From positions 25,378,177 to 25,442,176 of the forward strand of contig NC_087062.1 of the NCBI RefSeq assembly GCF_963678635.1: DNA of 64,000 bases. Reading direction: 5' to 3'. Below the pieces are notes generated by a model. The model ran no database searches, was not told the DNA's origin, and was given only the letters and a program-made list of their open reading frames with translations. Positions 39,665 through 50,280 of this stretch are shown in pieces. A program made the position numbers and the translations under genes. The DNA is from Symsagittifera roscoffensis (lineage: Eukaryota > Xenacoelomorpha > Acoela > Convolutidae). Positions within the stretch are counted from its first letter, which is position 1, and the number at the start of each line of letters is the position of its first letter.

Positions 39665-41911
39665 CGTTTTCATACCCGGGAAAAGGTGGTATGTGCTTCA
39701 ATTTAAAATTGAAATCTTCAGAGAGGGTAGTTCAGATCATTTGCTGTCGGTCGATGTAGAAACTTTGTTAAAACCTCGAAATAAATATCTTCAACAATGA
39801 TCCTTAAATTTTTGGTTCTTTAAAAAGTAAGAACCTGATTTTGTGTTTAATTTCCTCCATTAGTGTAGCAGCTTGTTCGGTACAAAAATCATTGAATTTT
39901 ATTTAAATCACATAAGCATGCGTAAAAAAAACAATGTATCTCAATGAAATATATCATCGGAAATTGCCAAATTTTTGCTGCCTTTTGCAAAAAAAATCAC
40001 TTCAGTAACCCAAATATAAAAATTTTATTTCCTTCAAAATGTTTGTTCTTTCTTTTTAGCTGAAACTAAACTGCTTGCAGGAAAGCTGAGCGATGTTTAA
40101 GTTCAGCGTCAAGTTTATTAAGTTAGTTCACACGCTTTTCACCAGGACCATTTCCCAAAAACTATTCAGTTAAAAACACTAAAATTGGCATTTTGAAGAA
40201 AATTTTTGATATGCTTGAATCAAAAATTTTGATTCATGTTTTGAATTAAATCAAACTTGGTTTGATCTGGATGCCAAAACGCGAAATTAAAAAAACCAAT
40301 TTCATTATTTTTATGAAGGAGCAATTTTTTTACCGTAAATTAGACACAAAGATTTTTTTTTAATGTTTTTTTTTATTTGGGCCGTTTTTTTGGAAATTCT
40401 GAAAATTTGAACTCAACCAACTCGGCAATTTTTTTTATTTTCGGTAACTTGTTCTGGCAAAAGTTGCGACTGGTAACTTGTTTTGGCAATTTATTGTAAA
40501 GTGTGTTGAAGCAAGCTAGCTCTTCCGATGAAAAAATTTATTTCTGGAAAAAAAATCTTCTTTGACGCGCTGCACCAAAAACCAAGAAAGTTTGAGGGAA
40601 TAATAAGTTCAGATTTTTTAGTTTCATCAAAGGACAGAGATTTGACCAGAGTTGCTTTTCATAAAACAAGACTTGTTGCTCATACAGGGATATGAGCAAT
40701 TGCAACTGTGACATTGAAGTTTAAGCGTTAATATCCCTTCTAAAATACGTAAACACTATTTGAGACTAGTTGTTTGTCTTGAAACAATGCTTGCTACATA
40801 ATAACTTTTTGCAGTTAATTTTCATCAGATACTTTGAGTGAAGCATGTGCATCTTTTTTCAAGAGTCCAAGTTTTTTTCTTTCAATCAGGTCCCCCTAAA
40901 AATCAATAATTTTAATAAGAAATATTCTAAAGTTTTCATTTATTGGACTTCATAATTGTATTCTATCATTAGGCACGTTATATTATTAGCAAAGACTTTC
41001 TTGGGCTATCAAACAAAGAAGCATATTGAAGAATTTAGTTTCGAATGATCAAATATTATGTTACAAGTTCCTACTCAATAAGAACTTTATTTGATTGAAA
41101 AACAATTGGATTAAAGCCCTTCTCCAGCTTCTCAACCCACTCAAACAAAAATAGAAAAGCAACGCTCTTCAAAAACTGCTCACACGGCAATTTTTATGTT
41201 GAAAAATTTGTAGAGTTTTGTTCACCTGTTCACGCTGACACGTTTTGATGCAATTTATGACATAAAAAGTTAAATTAAATAAACATTCATATAATGAATT
41301 ACGGAAAAAATCAAAGAGCGAATTGAAAAGAGCCTAGGTTAAATTCAAAAAATTAATTTAAAATTTTCTACGCGTGATGATAAACTGAGATTGCAGATGG
41401 GGGAGTCAAGGAAAAAACAGTAGCGCAATTTTTGAAGAAAAAAAAATTCTCATGGAAATAAATTTATAGACAAACAAATCTATTCCAAGAAATTTTTGGC
41501 ATGATCTTTTTTAAGCCAAGTATAACTGAAATTGAGAAAAAATTTCCCAATTCTGTTTTAGTTTATTTTATCCTGTTGTTTTAATTCAGCACTAAAATAT
41601 CTTCTTCAGTGCAAAATGCAGTGAAATCGCTTCAAATCACAAAAACATACGTCAACAAACAACCTTTTTTTGTCCGCATCGATTTTGGCAAAGTCTAACC
41701 GATATTGAGTGAGAAAGAAAAGAGTTTGAACGTTTTCTGTTACTTTATTATGTATGGTTATTTTAAATCTATAAATCTACATCAGCTACTAGTGGACATA
41801 CATATGCGCAAAATATACTTTTTACTTACTAATATGCTTCTTTTTGATTTTTTTAAGAAAAACACTTAAACAGAGTTTTGACAACTCTTTCACATCGACC
41901 GACAGCAAATT
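39665..41911. repeat. Satellite family E, unit 6 (truncated; local rearrangement)
   Basis: Ends at 41,911 inside the left arm of the foldback, immediately after GACAGCAAATTG, where it joins a family-A-like fragment. At about 40,472 the usual GACTGGATTGAATC is replaced by a second copy of the nearby GGTAACTTGTTTTGGCA stretch. Confidence 0.9.
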
Positions 41912-42130
41912 GATTAGTCCTGTTTCTTGATGTTGCGACTTTTGAAAATGTGACCAAACATTTGTGCTCAGGGTGATTTTTTTTCCAGACCAGTTTCTAT
42001 TTTTTATTAATTGGAATATATTCAATAACTATTATGTGACTAAACTTCGAACATGCTTTTGCACTTGGCATAGCTGGTAAAGGGGGATTTTTGATTTTTT
42101 TTTTGCAATTTTTGAAATAATCTAATTGAC
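41912..42130. repeat. Family-A-like satellite fragment at the array's right end
   Basis: Similar to about 4,515-4,730 of family A: the blocks AGTCCTGTTTC, TGTGCTCAG, CCAGAC and the CATGCTTTTGCACTTG segment occur in the same order. After about 42,130 no satellite block is recognisable. The long satellite block is thus flanked on both sides by A-type sequence. Confidence 0.7.
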
Positions 42131-43704
42131 TAAAATCCGTATAAAATTTGGCTTTAGTGCCTGAAAAATTGACTGTTAGATTTTGCAGTCTAATTTTTGG
42201 CGAATTTTTATTCAAATTCAATTAATAAGAAAAACCTTTTTCTCACTTTTGTAAAAAAAAAATCAGTTCAAAAATGTATCTATAAAACCTACATTATTAC
42301 TTGACACCAATTCCCATTATTTCCGATGGGCTAGTAGTTGGAGATAACACCATGTAATCTGCATATCATATTAGAAAACTTGTAAAAAATCTCTACGTAA
42401 TCTGTGTAAATGCACTGTAACCGATAATCAAGACAACATAACCAAAACTTTATTACATAAGATAGCAGCACATCTGATTTCGGTATAATTTACTGTAGAT
42501 AGTCAACTTTCAACAATTTTTATCTTAACGGGGTTTTTCAGCTCTGCAACTATCTTCTCAAGATATCACAATCTTCGTATTTGCAGTTTGGAATGCAAAA
42601 TCGTACAATTTCTTTGCTCGTTTTGAAATTTTAACAAGCAGAAAATTTTTTCTGAAATTCAAAATAGATTTATAATTCGAAACAAGACTGCTCGTATCAG
42701 GGCGAAGCTCTGAATGTTCCGACTGCCTTTTAAGGTCTATGCAGCAGTAATAACATGAAAAAATTAAAAGTATTAAAATCATAAAAGAATTTATTTTCTT
42801 CTAAAATTTGAGATTTTTTGAGAAAATCATCCCCCCACACGCCATATAAGGTACAAAAGGATAGATTTCGCTCCTTGTAACAAATCAATTACGACAAATA
42901 AGCTTCTTTCAACCAATTTGGAACAATTTCTAAGGTGGATTAATAGTGGGAAATATATCGCGCGTTAATTGTCCCAAATTGGCCAAAATGGCAACCTTTA
43001 AACCCTCAACTTTACGAAAAAGGATCACAGGTGAAATATTTTTTCAAATTTAAGCTCAGGACAACAATGCCTTTTGAAGGATTTTTTAAAAATTCCGTCA
43101 GAAATGGCTACTTAAAAAGTCGACTTTCGTCTGAAGAAAAAAAACCCACCCCGAGCACAAATTTTTCGTTACTTTCGTTACGAAAGTCGGAACAACAATA
43201 AAGCATTCACAGCCTTTTTCTCTAAAATGAAAAAATCTCACTTTTAAATTAAACGTCTAGATTTTTCCACAAATATGTTAGATTATTAATACCGTACCTT
43301 GCTGGTTTTTCAAATTAAATTTTGATAGAAAAAGACTATCTTTTCCTAGATCATGTTCATCAAACCTGCGCAAAAAAATTTTTTGATCTCTATTTTAAAT
43401 TTGATCTAGTTTTTGAATTGTTGGTTGCCAGAGTTGCAGTAAATCAACTTTTTGCACCAAATTGCAGGTTTTACATACTAGATTTTGCTACTAATAACTT
43501 TCCAACAAGTTGGCAAAGCAAAAGAACTAATTTTTCAATAAAGTTGGCACTCAATTTAAATAAATAATCGATGATTTAGTTTCAATCCGAAATTCCAATA
43601 AAAGTTAACGCACAAGAATGATTTCCAAAGTATAATTTAGGCAGGCGGGTTGGAGTATGATTTCATTAGACACCCATTTTTAGTGTTTTTCATCCTGTTT
43701 TTAA
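42131..43704. other. AT-rich low-copy sequence, no gene seen
   Basis: No satellite blocks and no convincing ORF. Short ORFs on both strands (42,558-42,782 minus; 43,322-43,567 plus) have no recognisable domain. A small perfect hairpin (ACTTTCG-TTA-CGAAAGT) lies at 43,171-43,187. Confidence 0.5.
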
Positions 43705-44001
43705 GTATTTTTTGTCTTCTGCGATGTTCACGCGTGCTTCTTTGGGTATTATCTACACGAGAGAGAAGAAGTCACCTTCGCACAAGAAGGTCTCCTCAAG
43801 ATCCCAGCCATCACAGACCACTTTCGTGTTATAATAAACAGGCAACGGATTACCATGGATACCATTTGGTGACCCTGTCCCCCAACTGAAGGATATAGGA
43901 GGCGATACATTACAAAAACCAGCTGGCGCTTAACCCCCTTAGACTTAGTTACAAATTCCAAATCCTTCTTGGAACAATCAATTTTTTTTCAGGAGTGAAT
44001 A
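43705..44001 (+). pseudogene. Possible decayed coding patch, unknown
   Basis: One plus-strand frame is open from 43,705 to a stop near 43,886, then open again to about 43,999. The composition is less AT-rich than its surroundings and the translated peptide looks protein-like (mixed charged and hydrophobic residues, for example around LKIPAITDHFRVIINRQR). There is no start codon in a good position, one internal stop, and no domain I recognise. It may be an old exon or transposon remnant; a chance ORF is also possible. Confidence 0.25.
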
Positions 44002-44252
44002 TTTATTGTTCAATCGTAAAAATCAGGGTTTTCGCTATATTTCAAGTGTTTAGAGGTAAAAAAGGGAAGTGTTGTGCTCCCTTAATTAACAGCAAGAAGA
44101 AATCACCTTACCTTATTTTTAACAGGCCTGATTACGTGTGTTGCGTACATAGGGAAAATCTACGGAAAATCTTAAAAGATCTGGGTATGATTCCACAAAA
44201 AACAAGGGATAAAACTGCTTGCTCATGATTAAAACCGGCTCAAAAACATTCA

Positions 44253-44260
44253 GTGATCTG
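44253..44260. other. Left target-site duplication of the hAT MITE
   Basis: GTGATCTG immediately precedes the element and is repeated exactly at 44,565-44,572. Eight bases is the target duplication length of hAT-superfamily transposons. Confidence 0.93.
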
Positions 44261-44564
44261 CAGGGGCGGATTTAGGGGGGGGGGGCGGACGTGCCTTCTG
44301 CTCAGGGATTCGACCCCATTCCGACCCAAAGGGTCCACCCTTTGTACTATTTTGAGAAATCCATGTTTGTTGGAGGACCCTAAAAATTATTCAAAGGCGC
44401 CTTTGGCGCCTTTGGCGCCAAGTGCCTAAAAACGCCTTTAGGCGCAGAAACTTGGACCAAAACAGAATCTTTTTTATTTGGAAGAGCTCGGAAAATTAAT
44501 TTGGTCGACCTAAAAAAAAGGTCGACGACAAAATTTTCGAATGAAAATCTTAGATCCGCCCCTG
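44261..44564. mobile_element. Non-autonomous hAT transposon (MITE), 304 bp
   Basis: It begins CAGGGGCGGATTTA and ends with the reverse complement of CAGGGGCGGATCTA, giving terminal inverted repeats of 14 bp with one mismatch. Both sides carry the identical 8-bp duplication GTGATCTG. The start CAGGGGCGGAT and the 8-bp duplication match what is known of hAT elements. The interior is GC-richer than the flanks. It has a G tract just inside the left end, a direct repeat of GGCGCCTTT around 44,396-44,420, and a GGTCGACC...GGTCGAC hairpin at 44,503-44,526. No transposase is encoded, so it depends on one supplied in trans. A minus-strand ORF across it (44,380-44,709) is a chance frame. Confidence 0.92.
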
Positions 44565-44572
44565 GTGATCTG
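44565..44572. other. Right target-site duplication of the hAT MITE
   Basis: Exact copy of the eight bases at 44,253-44,260, directly after the terminal CCCCTG. Confidence 0.93.
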
Positions 44573-45017
44573 AGTATAATTCTAAATGCCAATGTATTTT
44601 GTTCAGCCCTACTCATCGTTTTTGAACTTTGAGGAAAGCACAAAGGTAAACATTGCAAGAGGCTGAAAAGGATCCAATAACTTAAGAGCGAATTTCTTTT
44701 ACGCTTCATGCAGCCACCTAGACGTCAGCAAAAACTTTCTAAAAGAGGAAAAAAAATCATATAGGGTTACTATTACGTCACAAACAGAGCGTGTTACAGG
44801 CGGAGGAGCAAATATCATTTGATCAAGGAAACCTTACACAAAAGTTGCAAAAACTCAATTTACAAGCAAAACAGCAATAATATTCAAAAATGTCAATATT
44901 TAAAAGAGTCAATATTTAAATAATCTACGGTCAGAAATTCAGACAGCAGAGCACTGGTTAAACAAACAATTTCCTGGAAGACCTTAAGAAGAACATGAGG
45001 GAAAGGTGATTACTCAC
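44573..45017. other. Low-copy spacer, nothing recognised
   Basis: AT-rich sequence between the MITE and the 5.6-kb duplicated segment. No ORF or repeat worth naming. Confidence 0.5.
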
Positions 45018-45111
45018 ATAAAAGATGAGTTTTCCAAAATTATGTAATCATATTTACAAATTTATAATAATCCATAAAATATTTTCTGGGCTGATGGAGG
45101 AAACTTTGGCC

Positions 45112-45363
45112 TCATCTGATGATATCGAAGCGCTCATTGTTTAGTTTTGAATTAAAAACGGAAGTTTTTCTCCGACGGAGTTGTAGTAGGACATAATGGA
45201 ATTGCTGAAAGGACATTAAGAGAGTTCGAGTTTGCGGAACAGCCAAATGATAAACTTGAAAAACCTTGAAGCGCAACTTCGACAATAGTTTTAATGCATC
45301 GGGCAAAAACAAAGAACCCGGTTTGACCTCCATAGACCGAAAATGCTTATCATACAATCCCAT
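45112..45363 (-). other. Recurring 83-codon ORF of unknown status
   Basis: An 83-codon minus-strand ORF is present in all three copies of the segment (also 50,700-50,951 and 56,304-56,555) with one or two residue changes. The peptide is basic with a leucine/phenylalanine-rich middle, and I recognise no domain. Its start overlaps the left end of the candidate TIR element at 45,317, which argues against an old gene. In copies 2 and 3 it lies a few hundred bases upstream, on the same strand, of the lectin-like exon of the preceding copy, an adjacency made by the duplication itself. Confidence 0.25.
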
Positions 45364-46092
45364 AATTTAAGTCTACTAGCCCTAAAAAAATTCATGCATA
45401 TTGCTAAACTGGTGACATCGAATTTTCAAAGGACTTTTTTCTTGTTTGGTGTATCATACAAGAAAAAAAAAGAAAAACTTCTTTTTGTCAAAAAAATGCT
45501 ATTCAAACGATTTCTATTTATGGAAATTGTATGAAAAGCATTTTTTTGACGGCGACAACAAAAATTGTCCCAAGTAACTTTGAAATTGCCCCAATTTGTT
45601 TTGTGTTTTCTTTTCAACAGCAAATTGATTTTTTTACCCAAACAAACGTGCAAAATTAACGTGCAAAATTTAATTTTTTTGTGTGCATAACATAGTCCTG
45701 GATGCACTAAATTTGGACTTTTTACCTTTTGGCAAAACAATTTCTTGCAAAAACGCTAAAAACTTGTATGGCTTGATCAATTTCTGATCAGTTTATGTAT
45801 GCCTTGATCAATTTCTGATAATTTGAAAATTCATTTTTAAAAAAAATCATCCTTGCAAATTTGAGTAAACTAAGGTCGTTGTCACTTGCGTTCGGTTATG
45901 AACACAACCCAAAACATTTAAGAAATTTTTTTGGTTTGTGGAAAAATACTTGTCATACAATTTTCATATATGGAAAAATCATTATCATAGAGGTTTCATA
46001 CAACGTTCTGTTCCTATGGAATTGAATGGAACTGCATGGTAAAAGCTTTTTCATGTATAGAAATGGTATGATAAGAAGCTTCGGTCAACCCG
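45317..46092. mobile_element. Candidate TIR element T1 with subterminal palindromes, about 776 bp
   Basis: The left end reads CCCGGTTTGACC and the right end is the reverse complement of CGGGTTGACCG. Both ends continue inward to a CTTATCATAC motif (about 45,345 at the left and, reversed, about 46,067-46,076 at the right). Inside are several degenerate copies of a palindrome of the form CATAC...CCAT-ATGG...GTATG, including a long hairpin at 45,487-45,550. Homologous elements lie at 50,905-51,693 and 56,509-57,284. No transposase and no clear target duplication are visible, so the exact ends are uncertain. Confidence 0.4.
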
Positions 46093-46468
46093 CGAATGAG
46101 ACAAAAAAATCCCCCGATCAAACAAGCAAGAACACAGGATTTAACAAAATAAATTGAGCAAAAAGTGAATTGAAACTGAGCCCTGCTTTTGATGTGATTT
46201 AGTCAACAAAAAGTAAAATTGCATTTGGGGCCAAACTGTGCGTTTTGTGAATGCTCCATTTGTTCCCGGGTTGCCCACCGTAAAAGATAATGCGCAACCA
46301 TGCACATCCATGCATGATTTGCATGGAAAATGACTAATTATACGTAGCACATACGTTGGTTTCGAAAACCCTCAAAATAGCTTTTTAATGGAATAGAATA
46401 GTAATAAAACGGTTTCTCATTGATATGCAAGCTGTTGGTAAAATATCAAAATTTTTCACCACGCAAAT

Positions 46469-46500
46469 CATACGTCGCAACATATATGGTGCTACGTATG
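46469..46500. repeat. 32-bp palindrome in the left subterminal region of T2
   Basis: CATACGT at the left pairs with ACGTATG at the right around a central CATATATG; 14 of 16 pairs match. It is a head-to-head pair of the CATACGTCGC motif. The second copy is in the corresponding part of 51,866-54,004, around 52,070-52,101. Confidence 0.85.
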
Positions 46501-48074
46501 TAAGATATTTTTTACCATATTTTTTTTCTCCAGAAAACCGTAAAACAGAGGTTAAATGACAACAAAAATACACTTTTATTAGATTTTAAGTTTTTCTACC
46601 ATGCAAACCATACGTCGCACCATAAATCGCACTATTTATGGAAACGATGTTTCCTTACAAAAACAACTTTAATAGAGCAGGCAACAGCACAACCAAAATT
46701 GACTAAAATTTTGTAAATTTTGAGGTTTATTTGCTTTTTCAAATTTTGAGGGGGTAAACTGAGAACATACTTTTGGAAACAAAATGCGTGAAGATTGGTG
46801 AAAAATGTTTTATTTTCAATTTTCTTAAAATTTTTCTCATTCCGGAGCAAAGCTTTATTTGGTACGTCTTCAAACGAATTACAATAAAACTCTGTCTTAA
46901 ACAAATCGTGTCCAACTACCATAAGATATTTTAAAATTTGGATTTTTTTCAATTAAAAAACTTAAAACAATAATTCCATAGAAGAAAAAATTTAAAAGAA
47001 ACATTGAAAAATTAAACAAACTTAATGTTTTCTGTTACCCTTTAGGTTTTTTTCTTTCAAAGTTTTAAGGAGTGAACTGAGGCTCAATAGTTTATTTGAA
47101 ACAATCACCTTTTGAGGTGAATTTTGGTTCAAAAAATATTGATCTTTTGAGGTTTTTTAAATTTTCATCAACTTAAAAGCAAACCTTGTCTTTTTATCAG
47201 ATACCTTTGAGAGGGCAAACTCAAATCTCACAACAAAATTCTTTTTGGGTTTGGAAATCAACTTTGTTAATGCTTTTTTCTATAAAAAAAATCAAAGCAA
47301 GTTTTTAAAGAAAAAAAAAATAATTTAAAACAAGCAAACGAGTCAATCTTAAATTTTTTAGCTAAGTAGAGAATTTCAAATAATGAGTTAATTATCATGC
47401 AACATATCATGTTTTGCTTGCCTTCAGAAGGGTTAGAGTAGTTGTAATAAATAGATAGTGCGGGTTGTCTTCACTAAAAAAAAGAACTGGCAACAGCCTG
47501 CAAATTGAACAAATAAATTTCAAGCGAGGTTTCATCAAGTCATAGTTGTTTCTAAAACCTCTATTGGAAGAATTAAGTTTTTCCAAGTAATTTTTTTTAC
47601 TGTAATATTGATTCCTTGGTGGATTGGAGCATGCAAACAATTCTTTATTCAAACTTCTTACTAGTTGTTATTCAAACATTGATAGTAAGAAACTGCAAAA
47701 ACACAAAAACCAAATCAAAAGTAGTTCTGCTATGGAACCAGGTCTAAACTACATTTTATTATTGGTTATAAATTAGATATTACGTATTGATAATCTTTCA
47801 TATATCTGAAATGCTTGTTTTGTCTTAGACAGTTTTATGAAATTTATTCAATCATCACCAGGTATGTTTTCCGGTGTCATCAGGTAAAACTTTTTACATC
47901 AGATAATAATGTGCTTTGATTGGGAACCAAATGTTTGCTCTGAACGGCGGAAAAAAGAATTTTACTACCAACGTCTTTGAGGTCGTTCAGAGCATTTTTT
48001 GGATGCCCACGAGAATTTTGAATTCATTTGATTATTTAGTTTCTATGTCGCGCTAAATACGGTTCTTTGTTAAT

Positions 48075-48205
48075 CATATGTAGCGCCATATATGTTTCCA
48101 TGGTATCCATACGTCGTGCCATGCATGTTACCATAGTAATCATACGTCGCGCCACGTATGATATCATAGTACGCATACATTGCAAGCTTCCATGGTGACA
48201 TATGA
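48075..48205. repeat. 33-bp phased tandem repeat (four units) at the right end of T2
   Basis: CATATGTAGCGCC, CATACGTCGTGCC, CATACGTCGCGCC and CATACATTGCAAG begin at 48,075, 48,108, 48,141 and 48,174, exactly 33 bases apart. The spacers between the 20-base motifs share a CATGG/CATAG core. A fifth, more degraded unit may precede them at about 48,042. Confidence 0.85.
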
Positions 48206-48401
48206 ATTATCAACAGCCCTAGTAAAAGTATCAATATTGTCTAATTTGAAGTCCCCCATACTTTAAAAAAGGTGGAATCATACGTCGCGTCATGCATGGA
48301 AAATGTGTTATTTTAACATAAAAATACGTCGGCATTTTTTCATGGCATCCATGAAACCATGCATGGTGCGACGCATGGTTGCACATTTCGGTCAACCCGG
48401 G

Positions 48402-50280
48402 TTCTCTTTTTATTCTTTCATATTCTTTGATCGTTCCGACAAAATTTTAGCTTGTTTAAAGGTTTGTATCTGGAATCCTGGAACATAGATACATAAAAAC
48501 TCTGCGTTTATCCAGTGCACAGTTTGACCTCGTCTTCTGCAAGCCGAACAAAAACGGGCGTTTTATTTTTTTCTAAATTCCATAAACTCTTATAAAATTT
48601 TTCTGCGTTTTCAAGCTTTTAGTTTACAAACCGTCTCATCTTGGTTTTTGTGTGAGTAACTTAGAAGTTTCTTGGCCTTCTGTGATTACACAGTGCATTA
48701 TGGTTTTCTGGTTTGCATTAAGAAGATGACTCGTACAATGCAACCTTGTGGTTAGAAAAAAAATGCAGCGTAGAGAAATTAACCAGTTTTAAGAAAAGCT
48801 AGTTTTGTTTCTAGCTGTAACACTTCAAAGAGGCACGCTAAATCCATTTAATTTTTAAAAATAAACTAAATGACACCATCAAATGTCATTTTTTGTTAAT
48901 TAAATGCGTTTTCAAAGCAAAAATTGTCGAAAAGACAAAAAAAAGCTTTTTCGAAAAACCATATTGGTAAAGCTGGACTATGAGAACGCAAGTAATTTTT
49001 GCGTACGAGAGCGCAAGCTGTTCTCTAAGATCAAAACGAGAAAACACAACATAATTAGCGGGTGATTTAACATTGAAAACGTAGGAGAAGAAAAGCAAAA
49101 CACCGACAAAACATTTTGACAAAATTCTGTTTTCTAAGTAGGATGACAAATACTGCGCTAGGTAGGATGTACACCCAGGTTGGTTTTTTAAATTTGACTT
49201 CACATATCATTTCCACAATTACAATTTGAAAATTAAATAAAATATTTTTCTACTTGATATCAAACTTCCATCACACAAGAATGTTCCCATGGAAATGATT
49301 AAATTCACTGCCTTATGCGTGCCATAAAAACACAATATTTTGCTCGTTAAATTTTTCAAATTGCATAAAATAGCAATTTTCAAAGCCCCATATCTTAATA
49401 AAAATGATCACTGGGGAAACTTTTACTTTGATAACAGGACCGTGTGTCTTTCAGATAATACTAAAACGTTTTTCCAAAACGCTTGGTGAAAAAAGTGAAA
49501 CATGACTGTGTAGAAAAAACTATCTGAAACTTTAACATTCCGTATCAATAAATCAATTACGAGATAACACAACAGACGACTATCATTTGAACAATGACGT
49601 AAAATTACAGAGAAAATCGACCACAATGAGAACATTTTTTCAACAAAAGAACAATTATAACAACAATCGTTTTCGAAATCAGATTCAAGCTGTTGATGAA
49701 ATAATCTCTATACCTGCAAATCATTTCATATCAAGGTTTGCACACGTGTACATCGATTTTTAAAATTTCTGGGAAGACCTAAATATTTGTTAATGGAATA
49801 ACGAAATTATCGACAGAGAATATTTTTTTTGAAACTGCTGAATCAAGAAAAAAACCGGAAGAAACTATCGAAAAACCAAAAAAGACCTAAGGGACGCTTC
49901 AGAGACAAAAAAATAACGAGGGTAGACAAATAGGTACTTTTTTAACAGAATCGCGGAAAAAAGCATTGAAAATCCCGAGTTTTTTCCAACGAAGCATGAA
50001 AACTAGACACTAACAGATTTGTAAAGCGTGGCGGGTAAGCAATAATAATACTCCTACTTGAGCTCTGATGAAAAAATGGAAAAAAACACATCAGTCAAAA
50101 ACTAAGAAGATAAATCATAAAGATCAGAAGCCAAAAAAAGGAAAAAAATGGTTTTAAAAAGGCAGGATTTCATGCTATGGTTTTACGTTTGCTTTGATGT
50201 TTGATGCCCTAGTGTGGCTGCGTGGGGGCGTGGGGAATACGATGGTCGATGGATTTCGATACTTCTAAATCTGTCTTTTC
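48402..50280. other. AT-rich part of the 5.6-kb segment, no gene seen
   Basis: Lies between element T2 and the lectin-like exon. Short minus-strand ORFs (48,886-49,203 and 49,423-49,635) recur in copy 2 because of the duplication; copy 2 has a one-base deletion that shortens the first, which argues against coding. A small hairpin (AAATGACA...TGTCATTT) lies near 48,868-48,891. If the lectin-like gene is real, its downstream exons would be sought here on the minus strand, but I could not identify one. Confidence 0.5.

Larger units (their letters stand above)
46265..48401. mobile_element. Candidate TIR element T2 with subterminal repeats, 2.14 kb
   Basis: The left end reads CCCGGGTTGCCCACCG. 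The right end, on the minus strand, reads CCCGGGTTGACCGAAATG. Both are followed inward by CAACCATGC and many copies, in both orientations, of a motif close to CATACGTCGCGCCATGCATG: at the left about 46,290-46,345, 46,469-46,500 and 46,608-46,640; at the right 48,075-48,205, 48,275 and 48,341-48,380. The middle (46,650-48,000) is AT-rich, with only short unrecognised ORFs and no transposase. No target duplication longer than the TT at each side is visible. Multiple subterminal motif copies are typical of transposase-binding regions in DNA transposons. Confidence 0.5.

Noticed and set aside
44380-44709. 109-codon minus-strand ORF
   Set aside because: It runs across the hAT MITE and out into the flank, so the frame is accidental.
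45091-45135. Hammerhead-ribozyme-like core (CTGATG...GAAA and CTGATGA...CGAAG)
   Set aside because: No room for stem II between the core boxes and no complementary stems I and III; the match is only to the short core.
45094-45144. Peptide around ASSDDIEAL on the plus strand resembling ISSDDEEAL of the ORF at 63,581
   Set aside because: Short, low-complexity acidic similarity; the 45-kb frame is only 16 codons long and closes at once.
48075-48205. CRISPR-like look: 20-base repeats with 13-base spacers at a 33-bp period
   Set aside because: Spacers are similar to each other and too short, the motif also occurs singly and inverted nearby, and the context is eukaryotic transposon-like DNA without cas genes.
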